A program made the position numbers and the translations under genes. Below the pieces are notes generated by a model. That model ran no database searches. It saw nothing but the letters and a program-made list of their open reading frames with translations, and was not told the DNA's origin. From Leptoclinus maculatus (Eukaryota; Chordata; Actinopteri; Perciformes; Stichaeidae), in contig JAVDOI010000013.1 in assembly GCA_032191485.1 (NCBI GenBank), forward strand, positions 52,501 to 116,500: a stretch of DNA of 64,000 nucleotides. The letters run 5' to 3'. Position 1 is the stretch's first letter. The number at the start of each line of letters is the position of its first letter. Shown one piece after another: positions 34,701 to 45,638 of this stretch.

Positions 34701-37236
34701 TCTTCTCTCTGCAGTCGGACCAGCAAGGCGTTCAGCAACAAGCAGACGGTGAAGCATTGCGGCTGCACCGAGGTCTATCGGGACTGTCTGCAGACCTTCC
34801 TGCCGGCTCTGAGCTGCCCCGTCCAGCGCGGGACGCTGCGCAGCTCGGTGCGCTCCTTCCTGCACCGCATGATCATCTGCATGGAGGAGGAGGTGCTGCC
34901 TTTCGTCCCCGCCGCCTCCGAGCACATGTTGAAGGACTGCGAGGCCAAAGACCTGCAGGAGTTCATCCCACTCATCAGCCAGATCACCGCCAAGTTCAAG
35001 GTACGCAGAAGAAGAGAGTAACGAGTCACGGAAACAGACGTTTATCTGGTTGATAAACAGGTTTCCTTCTCTTGGTCTCTGCAGCAGCAGGTGTCTCCCT
35101 TCCTGCAGCAGGTCTTCATGCCGCTGGTTCTCGCTATCTTCGGGGTGTTGGCCCGGCCGGCCGAGGACAACGACCAGGCGGCCGCTCTGGAGAAACAGAT
35201 GCTGAGGAGGAGCTACTTCACCTTCATCCAGACCGTCGCAGGGAGCGGCATGAACGAGGTGATGGCCAACCAGGGTGAGTGTTCATCTCCACAACTTCTA
35301 CTGGAAGCAGCTTCACAGATATCAACTCATGTAAGATGTGTTAAATAGAACAAAGAAGAAACGGATGAAATGTGTTCATCTGTGAGCTTTTGAGGGGCAG
35401 GCTAGCAGTTTCCCTCTGCTTCCAGTCTTTATGCTAAGCTAACCAAGATAACATCTAACTCTCAGAAGATGTTCTACTGTAAATGATTACATTTTAAATG
35501 TAGTCTGGTCCTAAACAAACACGTTACATCTGCTCGAACGTTTCCCTCCAAACGCAGTTGAAGGTATTTGATCACGTGACTTGTTTTGTTGTCTTCAGGC
35601 GCAGAAAACATCGAGCGCGTGGTGTTCACCATCATCCAGGGAGCCGTGGACTTCCCCGACCCCATCGCCCAGAAGACCTGCTTCATCATCCTGTCCAGGC
35701 TGGTGGAGCTGTGGGGTGAGAGAGAAACCTGTAGAGAAGCATCAGAACCAGGTCTTCAGATCCAGTCTTTGTCTTCATGTCCTGTTGTCTTCTGATTCAA
35801 ACCTGCAGGAGGAAAAGACGGCATGGTGGGATTCCCCGACTTCGTCTACAAACACATCGTTCCCGCGTGTTTCCTGGCTCCTCTCAAGCCGACCTTCGAC
35901 CTCTCGGACGCTCAGACGGTCCTGGTGAGTTCACCAGACTCCACATTTAACCGTTCTAAGGAAACCGAGATCAGTTCAGCAGCAGCTCTGTTGTGTTTCA
36001 GACGCTGTCCGAGTGTGCGCTCACGCTGAAAATGATTCATCTCAAACGGGTAAAGAGATGTTTTGTGTTCGATGTTGAAATATTCTTCTTGTGTTTGTTT
36101 CTTCCTGTTTTGAAGTCGTGTTTTTCTTTCAGGGGCCGGAGTTCATCCAGTTCCTCCAGCAGGAATATTTACCTTCACTGCAGGTGTCTCCAGAGATCTC
36201 TCAGGTGAGACGCTGCACTGACATGAGACCTCCGTTCTTCATCGTAATAACATTCAGATCAACTCCTGGTTCACACTAAACATTGTAACATTTAACGTTA
36301 AAATACGTCAACGTCGGCTTATTTTAACTTCATACGAGACACCAACTTCTGTCTTCTGGGTCAAAGTGGTGTGTTGGTCTAACAATCGTAGAACGTTACA
36401 GAATGAATCCATGAATCACATGTTTACATTGAGAAGAAGACGTCGGGATGTTTTAATCTTCTACAAAACGTTTATTTATTCTACTTTGAAGTCCGTAAAT
36501 CTCTTATTGTCTGAATTTGTTTCTGTCTCTTGTTTGTCAGATATTTAGATTTAAATCTTGTGACTTATAGTTGACTCGTGATTTAGATTTATTATCTCGT
36601 AGAATTGTAACGTAGTAAATCAAACATTTGACATCTTTAGAATTGTTACATTTTAATTCTGACTTTAATAAACGTCATCATTTCCAACTTATTTTATTGT
36701 AGTTTGTTACTAAATAGAAAGAATAAACGGATGAAAAGAGCGTTTAAAGAAACGTAAACACAACTTAATAACAAGATTCAGATGGAACCGTTTCTTTAGT
36801 TTCTATATTTCTATATTTCTATATTTCTATATTTCTATATTTCTGTATTTCTATATTTCTATATTTCTGTATTTCTGTATTTCTATATTTCTGTATTTCT
36901 ATATTTCTATATTTCTGTATTTCTATATTTCTATATTTCTATATTTCTATATTTCTATATTTCTATATTTCTGTATTTCTATATTTCTATATTTCTATAT
37001 TTCTGTATTTCTATATTTCTATATTTCTGTATTTCTATATTTCTATATTTCTGTATTTCTATATTTTACAGGAGCTTTGTCAAGTTCTTCAGCAGCCGGA
37101 CGTCAAAGTCCTGAAAAATTACATTAAGGTAGGATTGTTTTATCATTATTATGATAATCAATAATGTGATTTGATTGGCTCTTATTATTGATCTTCTTCG
37201 TCTCTTCAGGCCTTCTTTCAGCGAGCCAAGCTGTAG
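25977..37236 (+). CDS. xpot: Exportin-T, the nuclear export receptor for tRNA
   Basis: Twenty-four coding exons: 25977-26036, 26763-26845, 26929-26985, 27531-27600, 28569-28787, 28864-29048, 29278-29446, 29575-29811, 30172-30210, 30286-30348, 31356-31480, 31934-32078, 32165-32284, 32409-32503, 32885-32954, 33034-33272, 34715-35000, 35085-35274, 35599-35715, 35809-35924, 36002-36049, 36133-36204, 37072-37128 and 37210-37236. Phases join without a break to 962 residues, the same as the human protein. It is an importin-beta/CRM1-type HEAT-repeat protein that carries mature tRNA out of the nucleus with RanGTP. Recognisable stretches are MDEQALLGLNPNAD, FIRNKAAQVFALTFVMEYL, EEDVDFLAKFSRLVNGMGQ, HRMIICMEEEVLPFVPAASE and GGKDGMVGFPDFVYKHIVPA. 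Two earlier in-exon ATGs exist (25883 and 25950). Exon 18 follows a CAGCAG acceptor that could drop one Gln. Confidence 0.97.
26037..26610. repeat. (GGA)n purine array in XPOT intron 1
   Basis: About 570 bases of GGA, GGGA and GACGAGGAGG units, almost purely purine on the sense strand, starting right at the 5' splice site. The long Arg/Glu/Gly or Pro/Ser open frames through it are artefacts of the triplet unit. Confidence 0.95.
26986..27489. repeat. (GGA)n purine array in XPOT intron 3
   Basis: About 500 bases of GGA-rich units, with AGGTGAAGGAGGGAGG modules, starting at the donor GTGAGGAGGAGG. The composition is the same as in intron 1, but the unit details differ. Confidence 0.95.
27603..28480. 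repeat. 30-bp minisatellite in XPOT intron 4
   Basis: About 29 almost identical copies of a 30-bp unit (ATAATATACACAACACACTG then TTCAACATCC). A few units are one base longer or shorter. The array begins within the first bases of the intron. Because 30 is divisible by three, long open frames appear on both strands. Confidence 0.96.
29816..29922. repeat. 30-bp repeat at the XPOT intron 8 donor
   Basis: Nearly four copies of GAGGCTCCACCTGGACCGAT CACGGTCCAG, starting four bases into the intron. CTGGACCGATCACGGTCCAG is close to a perfect inverted repeat, so each unit can form a hairpin. Confidence 0.9.
30370..31355 (+). repeat. 54-bp array copying the exon 11 acceptor of XPOT
   Basis: Eighteen tandem copies of 54 bp in intron 10. 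Each holds TGGTTTGTTCTCAG followed by GGTGAAGATGAGGCCATGTT. This is the true 3' splice site and the first ~23 bases of coding exon 11. The first copy's exon-like start is at 30384 and the genuine one at 31356, exactly 18 x 54 apart. Copies differ at only a few positions. The unit is in frame with exon 11 and has no stop codon in that frame. Confidence 0.95.
31700..31780. repeat. (AT)n microsatellite in XPOT intron 11
   Basis: About 80 bases of pure AT alternation preceded by TATTTATTT-rich DNA. Confidence 0.95.
32609..32836 (+). repeat. Dispersed repeat, copy 1 (XPOT intron 14)
   Basis: About 228 bases nearly identical to a segment at 47317 in FBXO7 intron 2. Both begin TAAAGCTGCATTCTCTCT and pass through TCCACCAGGGGGCGACTCCT. 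The family is not identified. No coding is seen; a non-autonomous DNA transposon or SINE-like element is likely. The CCACCAGGGGGCG core resembles a CTCF site. Confidence 0.8.
33285..34665 (+). repeat. ~31-bp array with AATAAA in XPOT intron 16
   Basis: About 45 copies of units of 28-32 bp with core GTGTAAATAAAGTTTAACGT then TAACCATCAC. Each unit has the 10-bp palindrome TTAACGTTAA and a sense-strand AATAAA. Unit length varies through short deletions. The array starts about 12 bases past the donor and fills nearly the whole 1.4-kb intron. Confidence 0.95.
35395..35455 (-). repeat. Dispersed fish repeat in XPOT intron 18
   Basis: GCTAGCAGTTTCCCTCTGCT ... TATGCTAAGCTAACC is the reverse complement of segments at 39340-39385 and 39503-39545 (CTTAGCATAAAGACTGGAAG). 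It belongs to a dispersed repeat family that I recall as common in teleosts; the class is unknown. Confidence 0.6.
36795..37064. repeat. 8-bp array ATATTTCT in XPOT intron 22
   Basis: About 33 copies of ATATTTCT with interspersed GTATTTCT, pyrimidine- and AT-rich. It runs up to about seven bases before the exon 23 acceptor and so acts as its pyrimidine tract. Confidence 0.93.
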
Positions 37237-37880
37237 GAGGTGAAAGTGGAGGTTCACGTCACAGGAAGTGGTCGCACGCGCCACCAGAACACACCAGGAC
37301 CGTAGCATAGGAGCTGCTTTTTGCACTTAACGAGTGACGGAAGTCCGTCCGGAGTCGGGACGGACGGTCGAGGGTTCGAACCCGAGACGAGCCGAGCCGA
37401 GCTGTCCGCGAGGACCGAAGGAGCTCGACTGAAGCTCACAAATAAACGTGGAGACGAAAGTAAAAGTCTGTGAGAGAGAAGCGTAAATATCCTGAAACAA
37501 AGCTTTAAACACATCTCAACACGTCGTCTTTGGATGTTTCACACGACGGACAGAAACGAGGGCCGACCTGTGGATTTGATTTGTTTTATGTTTTGAGTTT
37601 GACGTGAAGCTGCTTCTTCTTCCTCCGTAGTATTTTCCTAAAGCGGTTATTATCAGTTTGTGTTCCTGAGGGAATATTTTGGATTTCCTGGAAAAACGTG
37701 ACTTTTAATTTCAGATGGAAATGAAAAATAAAATGTAAATAAGAGAATAAGGTGTTAAAAATGTAAATACAGTTCCTATGTTTCTTCATCCTCATCTGGA
37801 AGATAAATATGGAAGATCATTAGTGCCAGAAAATAAAACTTAAAGAAAGATTAAGTAAAGACTAAGAGATGATCAATAAA
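37237..37880 (+). other. xpot: 3' UTR of XPOT with tRNA-arm-like hairpins
   Basis: Poly(A) signals are at 37832-37837 and 37875-37880, with weaker candidates earlier. Within the UTR, 37343-37350 (GTCCGTCC) pairs perfectly with 37358-37365 (GGACGGAC) across a 7-nt loop. Just downstream, 37373-37383 reads GGTTCGAACCC, which matches the tRNA T-arm/B-box consensus. It is not a full tRNA gene. Confidence 0.6.
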
Positions 37881-40855
37881 GCTCTTACGTACTCGTTATA
37901 TAATTGTGACTTTAAAAGTTATAAGTATTATTGTTGACTTGCTATTGATTTAGTTTTCATACTTTTGACTTAATATCATTATTTGACCTTAATTGTGACT
38001 TTAAAAGTGAAACTTTACACTACAAAGACGTATTGTAGGTAAAAATAAATGAACTACGGAGCCGAGGAAGAAGAGAATATAATATTAGAGGAAGATCTCT
38101 GAGAATAAAGTCGTAAACTTACAAGAGAAAAATTCACAAATGACACGACATCCTTGACGTCGTTAAATTTGTATGGGGTATCTCAAACTTTATTTTTATT
38201 AATCATGATTTTTAGTTACACTTGACTCAGTATCTCATTATTTTGATCTCATAATTGTGAGTATTTTTTAAAGTATCTCTTAATTTGACCTTTTTTTAAA
38301 TCTCATAATTGTGGAAGTTTAATCTCAAAATATTGATTTGTGGCACAAGTCAACAGTTTGATTTATAATTTTGAGTATTTTTCATTTACATTTAATACAT
38401 TTTTATTTTCTCGGCGTTAATGAGCTTCCATAAAAACACAAACTCGTTCATCATTCGTGTAAAAACAAAAGTAAAACTTGTGTCCAGAAGCAGATTTAAT
38501 TTTGTATTCAAGCATTTGTGACAATTAAGGATTAATTGATCGATCGATCGATTGATTGATTATACGAACGCTTCACTGATCAATACTGTGAAGGAGCTGA
38601 AACGAAAACCAATCAGATCGAGACGGAAAAAAAGATCCGGTAACTTTGTTCAAATCTCTGACGTTCATTTCTTGTACTTTTGTCTGATTACAGCTTTAAC
38701 ATTTCTCACATTAACTTATAAAAACAAAGTTTGAGTGTTTTACATGTTTTCTTATTGAGGAACAAATATAAAGTTTCATCAGTAATCTCCGTAAACAGCC
38801 GCTCACCGTAGTTTTTAATCAAATAAAATTGAAATGCTGCATTTGTTGGGGACTATTTTCAGCGGCGGATTTAGACGATATTTGTTGACGTGAAGAAACG
38901 TGTAGAATATCACCAAACATACTAATTTAAATATAATAATGAACCGTTTCCTCAAGCGGCACCATGTCGGGATGAATTTATGTTATCTTGGAGTTAAAAA
39001 AGCTGAAACGTGAGTTAAAAAGTCAGTTAAACTTAAATCGTGACATTAGAAACTGATCTCAACGTCTTAAGAGTTAAAACTCCAGTAAGAGGACCTTTAG
39101 TTAGATGTTTTTTGTCAAACCGATTAAGCCAATGTTATGAAATTGTTTGCAAATCTTGTCTTTTTCTTTGCTTTCAGTGGTTAGCTAGTGGTTAGCTTAG
39201 CTTAGCATAACTGCTAGCCTAGCTAGAGGAACAGTTCAATGTGTTAAGAGGCTTACTTTCTTTACGAGAGTAAAATGACTAAGTGGATATTAATTTCATG
39301 TCTGTGTTGCTTTAAGACAAGAGCTGGAGTCAGAACGTGGTTAGCCTAGCTTAGCATAAAGACTGGAAGCAGGGGGAAACTGCTAGCTGATAGGAAAAGT
39401 TCAATATCTAAGAGAAGTTTACTTTCTCTCTTGAGAATCATCTTTGGATGGATATTAGTCTCAAGGTATGTGTGTTCATTAAGAAGCTGGAACCAGGACA
39501 TGGTTAGCTTAGCTTAGCATAAAGACTGGAAATGGGAGGAAAACTGCTAACCTAGCTACATCAAAAGAGAAATAGTTCACTTTAATGTAACTCCAAAAGC
39601 AGCTCACTAATTAACACTTTGTGTGTTTCTTTAATTTGCACACAAACATAAAAACAGTTTGAGGTTTTAGGGGCACTTCTAGAGCTATTTCGTGCTAAGC
39701 TAGGCTAACCACATCCTGTCTGTGCCAATTGATTTCCACCTGATCGTCTCACTCTGAGAAATCTGCATATTTATCCCCAAATATTGAACTGCTCCCTACA
39801 AAGTATTTAAAGTTTTGAACAAATGCTAATCTGTAAAACAAACACTAAACCACTGACATGTTAACTTAATAAATCAAGTCCAACCAACTTGAATGACTGA
39901 TATTTACGGCAGCGTATGAGGGACGTTATAGGTTAAATATTACGAGATAATCACAGAATATTTGAGTTATTTTTCCTTTTAATTTACCACTTAAATCTCA
40001 GAAAATATCCAAGTTTTTTTCTTATAAATGTGTTTTTTCCTCGTACATTTACCGCCCCTCCCCCGCTCCATATTTTATTGTTATTTTTACGCCGCCGTAG
40101 ATTTCCCTCAAACACCTGAAGTAATATGTAATCACCGTACCGTCGTAGTATTTTACCCACTAAAGAAGAATCGGCTGTTTTCAAAAAGGACAAATAAGAA
40201 AACACGGTTTACTGATGAATCTTCAGGTTTTATTTCATCTTTAACGAGTCGAGAAATGAGGTTTGAGAATAAAAGAACTTTGTTCATTGCTGGTGAAACG
40301 TGTTGGAACCTGGATATTATTTGTGTTTTGATATGGAGATAAAACATGTTAGAACCAATAAAGTGTTTACTAATCATGACATCTAACTTCCTGTTTTATT
40401 TATTGTCAAACAGGAGTCTTTATTCCTCCGTTCATATTATAAATATTAACTTCCTAACATGGAATGTTTTATTAATGAGACCTCTATTAGGTGATTAACT
40501 TAAATTAATTGATTTATAATCAACCATCCAAACTAATTAATTGATAAAATCATTGACAGATTAACAGCCATTAAAATAAACAGAATAGTAAAAGGTTTCA
40601 ATTAATTTGAAAAAAAGAAACCTTTGATTAATTCACAATTTTCTCTACTTTACTGTTTTCATTCGTTAAGCTGTTGTCAACACTTCCTGTTTAAATAATC
40701 ACGTCAACTCTCAAACAAGAGAAGATTTACTCGACTATTCCTTTTTTAATTTGAAAACCATAAACAGGAAGTGTCCAGTTCATTGGCGGTAGTTTAACCG
40801 TACTTTCTGTAACGGAGACATTTTAAAGGTGAAATAATTATGAAGAAAAGTGATC
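37881..40855. other. Intergenic region between XPOT and RTCB
   Basis: AT-rich unique DNA without convincing exons. 39170-39720 holds several copies of a dispersed repeat (GTTAGCTTAGCTTAGCATAA, AAGACTGGAAGCAGGGGGAA). A short GATC run lies at 38538-38562. The two genes end tail to tail here. Confidence 0.5.
39170..39720 (+). repeat. Cluster of dispersed repeat copies
   Basis: At least three copies of GTTAGCYTAGCTTAGCATAA followed by AGACTGGAARYRGGRGGAAA and CTGCTAGC, spaced about 160 bases apart, plus an inverted partial copy near 39695-39715. The spacing suggests a tandem duplication of a larger unit that includes the repeat. Confidence 0.65.
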
Positions 40856-40858
40856 ATC

Positions 40859-40864
40859 TTTATT
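40859..40864 (-). promoter_or_regulatory. Polyadenylation signal of RTCB
   Basis: AATAAA on the minus strand about 150 bases beyond the RTCB stop codon. Confidence 0.6.
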
Positions 40865-41015
40865 TGGATCACAAAAATGTGTTTTCAATCTCATTTTCTC
40901 TTCAACATAAATTCCGTTACAAAACAAACAACAAAAAAAGCGAATCATCTTCTGCTTGTCAAGTACAGAAGAAGAAGAATTCTTCCCGTTTAGTGTAAAT
41001 AGTCTTTAGTCGTCT

Positions 41016-44000
41016 TCAGCCTTTAATCACGGCGATCGGTCGCAGTTTGATCGCCTTCCTACTGATTCCAGCGTCGTGACACGTGTTGACGACGTCCGTC
41101 ACGTTTTTGTACGATTCAGGAGCCTAAAAAAAAATAAAACACCAATAAACAATCGTAGATCGTCTGCATACAGACGGTTTTTAGTTTTAAATGAGTCATA
41201 AAAACTCAAAATATTTAAAATGACTTCCTGTTCCTGTTTGTGTTGTCCTCACCTCCTCCATCACCAGTTTGGGTGAAGCCACTCGGATGGCGATGCCCTG
41301 GTCGGCCAGTTTGTCCAGAACGTCCTGGAAGTCCAGGTTCCTGCGGGACTTCGCTCGAGACATAGCGCGACCCTGAAAACCAGACGAGGGCGAAGTCAAG
41401 AAATAATTATATATATTAAAAAGGACAGCGCGGGATGCAGCAAATCCTGTGTTCTGTTAAATTACTGTTTTTGAGAATGGAGTCTGGTGAAAATATTCTA
41501 AATATAAACGTCCACTGTAGGAAAACAGACTATTCGATAATCAATATATTATGATCATGTGGTGAAAGAAAGTATTCTTTTCCTCAGCTTTTATAAACAG
41601 ATTAGTAGGAACAGCTTTTTTTCTGAATAAGCTTTTGAGCATATAAACGTAGTCAGTGATTACTCATCTATAGAGCGGTGAAGTCCCGCCCCTTCCTGTT
41701 GACCATGGGACATTATTTCAGAAAATGCTTAGAATTACACAAAATTGTTTCTTAATTTAAAAGAGTTTTGCGTGAAATCTCGTCTTCTACAATGAACGTC
41801 AACAATAACACAGCCGCTAGCTAGCTCGCTAACTTAGCTATGTTCCACGCACAAATGTAACGCTAACTTACTGGATGGAAGAACAACTGAGGCGCGTCAC
41901 CGACGTGTCTTTCTAATTATTTTCGCAATTTTACGACAAAATGCTACTTTCTTGACGTGCAAAACTATCGTTTTTAGTTGACAAACATGTTTAATTCATG
42001 GCACAATTCAAATGGGATCAAGAAGTTATTCGTCTCTCGCTGTATTTTATTTCTGGTCAACAGGAAGGGGCGGGGCTTCCCCGCTCTGTAGTATATGTAT
42101 CGTACCAGACTTCTTCCTAACATGATTGTTGTTTTAAACACAAAGACTCGTACCGCTCCGTGACAGGTGGTGCCGAACGTCTCCGTCATGCCTTGCTCCG
42201 TCCCGGTGAGGACGTAGCTGCAGGTTCCCATCGTCCCTCCGATCAACACCGGCTGACCCGTGAGCTGAAAAACAACCAGACGGGTCAATTCAAACGTCCC
42301 GTTAGCGTCTTTTTAAAGCCTCGCTGGGCGACGACGGCCGGGTTACCTGGTAGTCCACGGGGATGAGCGGGTGGTGGGGGGGGAAGGCCCGTGTGGACCC
42401 TTTGCGGTGGAGCAGCAGAGTCTTCTGCCTCCCGTCCACCATGTGCTCCTCCACTTTGGCGATGTTGTGAGAAACGTCGTAGATGACGTGCATGTCGAGG
42501 TCGTCGGGCGTCGTCACAAACACTTTAGAAAAGGCCTGAAAATAAAACAAGTGATGTCACTTATGAAACATAGACTTCAATGGTGATAAATAGTTCAAAG
42601 CTTCATACGAATATTAGTGCTTTACGTGTCCCCAGGTGTGCTTTACGCGTCCCCAGGTGTCTCCAGGTGTTTTACGTGTCCCCAGGTGTGTTTTACGTGT
42701 GCCCAGGTGTGTTTTACGTGTGCCCAGGTGCTTTACGTGTCCCCAGGTGTCTCCAGGTGCTTTACACGTCCCCAGGTGTCCCCAGGTGTGTTTTACGTGT
42801 GCCCAGGTGTGCTTTACGTGTCCCCAGGTGTCTCACGTGTCCCCAGGTGTCTCCAGGTGCTTTACGTGTCCCCAGGTGTCTCACGTGTCCCCAGGTGTGT
42901 GCTCACCTGTCTGGTGAGGAAGGTCATGGAGGAGCGGTTGACCCAGGCGTAGTTCCCTGCAGCAGCCATCCCCTTCAGGTAGTCCTGTCCCTCCTGAGAG
43001 GTGATGCGAGCGCAGGCCAGCTGACGGTCGTTCACCGTGATCTTATCTCTCTTCATCGCCTTCTCCATGGCAACCAGAGCATCTGTCAACAACAACAACA
43101 ACATTTATTTATCGTGACAAACTGGTGGTGAGAAGGAGCCTCTCTAACCTCCTCGTGAACGTTATGAATGTTAGGAGGTGACGTCCTACCTGTGGCCACC
43201 TGGTGTCCGAGTCCTCTGCTGCCGCTGTGGATCATCACACACACCTGACCTTTGTGGTCGATGCCCATCTTCTTGGCGGCGTAGTCGTTGTAGATCTCGT
43301 CCACCACCTGGATCTCAGCGTAGTGGTTTCCTGCTCCCAGAGTCCCCAGCTTCAACACAACAGGGGAGCGGTTTGTATCGGCAGGTGATTTAAAAGCTGG
43401 TGTACATGAAGACGCTGATATACCTGCGGCAGGCCTCTCTTCTTGGCTTTGGAGGAGACTTTGTTGGGGTCGGCCTGCAGCATCCTGCCGTACTCCTCAC
43501 AGTGCTCCTTGTCCTCGGCCCACGCGTACCCCTCCCTCAGAGACCAGTCCACGCCCATCTCCAGAGCCTCCTCCAGGTCCCTGTGGGGGTAACAGGGAAC
43601 ACAGGTAGCACTGGTATACAGGTAGCACTGGTATACAGGTAGCACTGATATACAGGTAGCACTGGTATACAGGTAGCACTGGTAGCATAGGTAGCACTGG
43701 TATACAGGTAGCACTGGTATACAGGTAGCACTGGTATACAGGTAGCACTGGTATACAGGTAGCACTGGTAATACAGGTAGACGGGTGACCCAGTTTAACA
43801 GGTAAACAAAGCTTTCTCTCCTCTGACCCGGGTCCCTGAGGGCCTCCTTACTTGGCCCCCATGGGGATGACTCCCTTGGACCCGACCCCCACTGGGATGT
43901 GGTCAAACAGCGCCTGGGCCAGCTGCTCCTTCACCGGCTGGACGTCGCCCTCGTCCAGGTTGGTCCTCAGCAGACGGACGCCGCAGTTTATGTCAAAACC

Positions 44001-45638
44001 AACGCCGCCTGAAGGCCACACGGACATTCAGACCTTCATCACGAATAAACTTAGTCTATTAAAACACTATCAGGTAATTAAAGTAAGTATTAAAGATCAG
44101 AAGTTTTATAAAGCAGCATTTTCATATTTATGCGTCTTATTATGATTATGAGATAGAAGCAGTTGGTTACAGATGGATGCACCAAAAGTGCCATATGGGG
44201 ATATTTTTATGATCAAGTCTAACTTATTTATTATCTATTATTTTTAGCTGGCTGATATGTGCTTCCACAGACATGCGCGTCTCTCACCTGGAGACACGAC
44301 GGCGTCCGGGTTGCTCATGTCGAAGGCGGCCATGTTTCCGATCGCAAACCCGTAACCGGAGTGAACGTCTGGGAGCCCGATGGACCTCTGAGGGACGAGT
44401 CAACGAGTCAATGTTCTGAACCTTCATTATGAACGACATCGTGCGGTCATGTGACTCACGTGTACGATCCCCGGCAGCGCCGCCACATTCCCGATCTGTT
44501 TCATGGCAGGAAGGAATCCACCGAAACCTGAAGGACACAAAGAAACACGACAACATGAAGTGAAAACTCCTGAGACGATGTCAGAGAGGTGAAGAGGTGA
44601 AGAGAAGAAGAGCAGCCGACCTCCTCCTCGACAGGCGTTACGGAGCTCCTCAAAGATCAGCTTCTCCAGAGACTCGTTCACGTAGAAAGTTCCTTCAACC
44701 TGGAGGAGCGACAGGAAACATGTTAATGAACTCAAATCAATCAATTCATATATTATCATGACAACGTGTCATTTTATGGTCGATATATACGGAGACATCA
44801 ACACAGCACAGAAAGAGAATACTGATTTATTGTACATTAGAGAGTGTGTGTGTGTGTGTGTGTGTGTTAAACTCTAGTTTTCATTCTTTCAGTTTTGTGT
44901 TTATTCTAATGACCAAACACCCTGAAACAAACACTTATATAACTAATACATCTATTTAATGCAACATTAGGCTTCATTTTAATAATAATTATATTATTTA
45001 CATAACTGAGCTCATTTTGAAAGACCAATGAGCTGATTAATATCTGTGGTTGTTAGTCGTTAAGTTACCGACTTCAATATTAAATGTATAGAAAATATTA
45101 ATGTTTATCTTAAAACTGCAATAACCACATCTAAGGGATGCTTATAAAATGTAATACAAGAAGTTGTAATCTGTCAATATCAATAGAAACAAATTAAAAA
45201 AGATCCAATGTCAGTGATTATACTCTGCTGAATCCAGAGAATAACTGAATTATATTTACATCGTCTATGTCGCCAAACTGTAGATTATATTTGGATGTAT
45301 TTTTAGTGTCGTCACATCTTTAGGCTCCTCCCTTTAATTCGGCTCACATTTCACAGCTAATAGTTGCGTCACTGAGCTGCGTCAGCGGGTTTAAACTTTA
45401 GTTTGCAGGTGTTTTTCAGGGTTGATTTCATTGAATCTAATGACGTCATGTGTTCAGATGTTCAGAGTTCGTCTACAGAGCTAGCCGACATGTGCTAACC
45501 AGGTAGCCACGCTGACGGCTAACAGTGTAACACCAGCAGTCTCACCTGCATGTTGGGAACGAACCCTTTCTTGATCCTCCAGCAGTTGCTGCTGATCTTG
45601 TCGAGGTACTGCAGCTCATCGTTGTAGCTGCGACTCAT
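41016..45638 (-). CDS. rtcb: RTCB, RNA 2',3'-cyclic phosphate and 5'-OH ligase (tRNA-splicing ligase)
   Basis: Minus-strand coding exons: 45638-45546, 44699-44621, 44527-44460, 44387-44288, 44008-43852, 43580-43424, 43349-43190, 43082-42907, 42535-42347, 42264-42154, 41372-41253 and 41123-41016, giving 505 residues as in human. It is the catalytic subunit of the tRNA ligase complex. It joins tRNA exon halves and also XBP1 mRNA in the unfolded-protein response, using GTP and Mn2+ with archease and DDX1. All known active-site residues fall at the human numbers: Cys122, Asn226-His227, His259 (IHSGSRG), His353 (VSHN) and the guanylylated His428 (CHGAGRA). The gene is head to head with FBXO7. Introns 5 and 8 contain arrays. 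Confidence 0.98.
41373..42153. other. RTCB intron 10
   Basis: A 781-bp intron of unique sequence. A near-repeat of CGCCCCTTCCTGTTGACC at 41688-41706 has its reverse complement near 42056-42076, so the intron is flanked by a long-range inverted repeat. I see nothing else in it. Confidence 0.4.
42609..42900. repeat. Variable CCCCAGGTG array in RTCB intron 8
   Basis: Units of about 19-30 bases built from TTTACGTGTCCCCAGGTGT and shorter CTCCAGGTG pieces. The array ends beside the exon 8 donor at 42906. It is CpG-containing and shows irregular higher-order structure. Confidence 0.9.
43598..43775. repeat. 17-bp array in RTCB intron 5
   Basis: Ten or so copies of ACAGGTAGCACTGGTAT, with one variant unit near 43680. 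On the minus (sense) strand the units read as pyrimidine-poor ATACCAGTGCTACCTGT. Confidence 0.92.
44700..45545. other. RTCB intron 1
   Basis: AT-rich intron with a (GT)n run at 44845-44866 and no recognisable element otherwise. Confidence 0.4.

Noticed and set aside
37343..37383. A tRNA gene in the XPOT 3' UTR
   Set aside because: The T-arm consensus is present, but there is no A box, no acceptor stem and no U33 in the 7-nt loop. Only a tRNA-like fold is reported.
37254..37514. Minus-strand frames opposite the XPOT 3' UTR
   Set aside because: GC-rich antisense frames with no family resemblance and no splice or promoter context.
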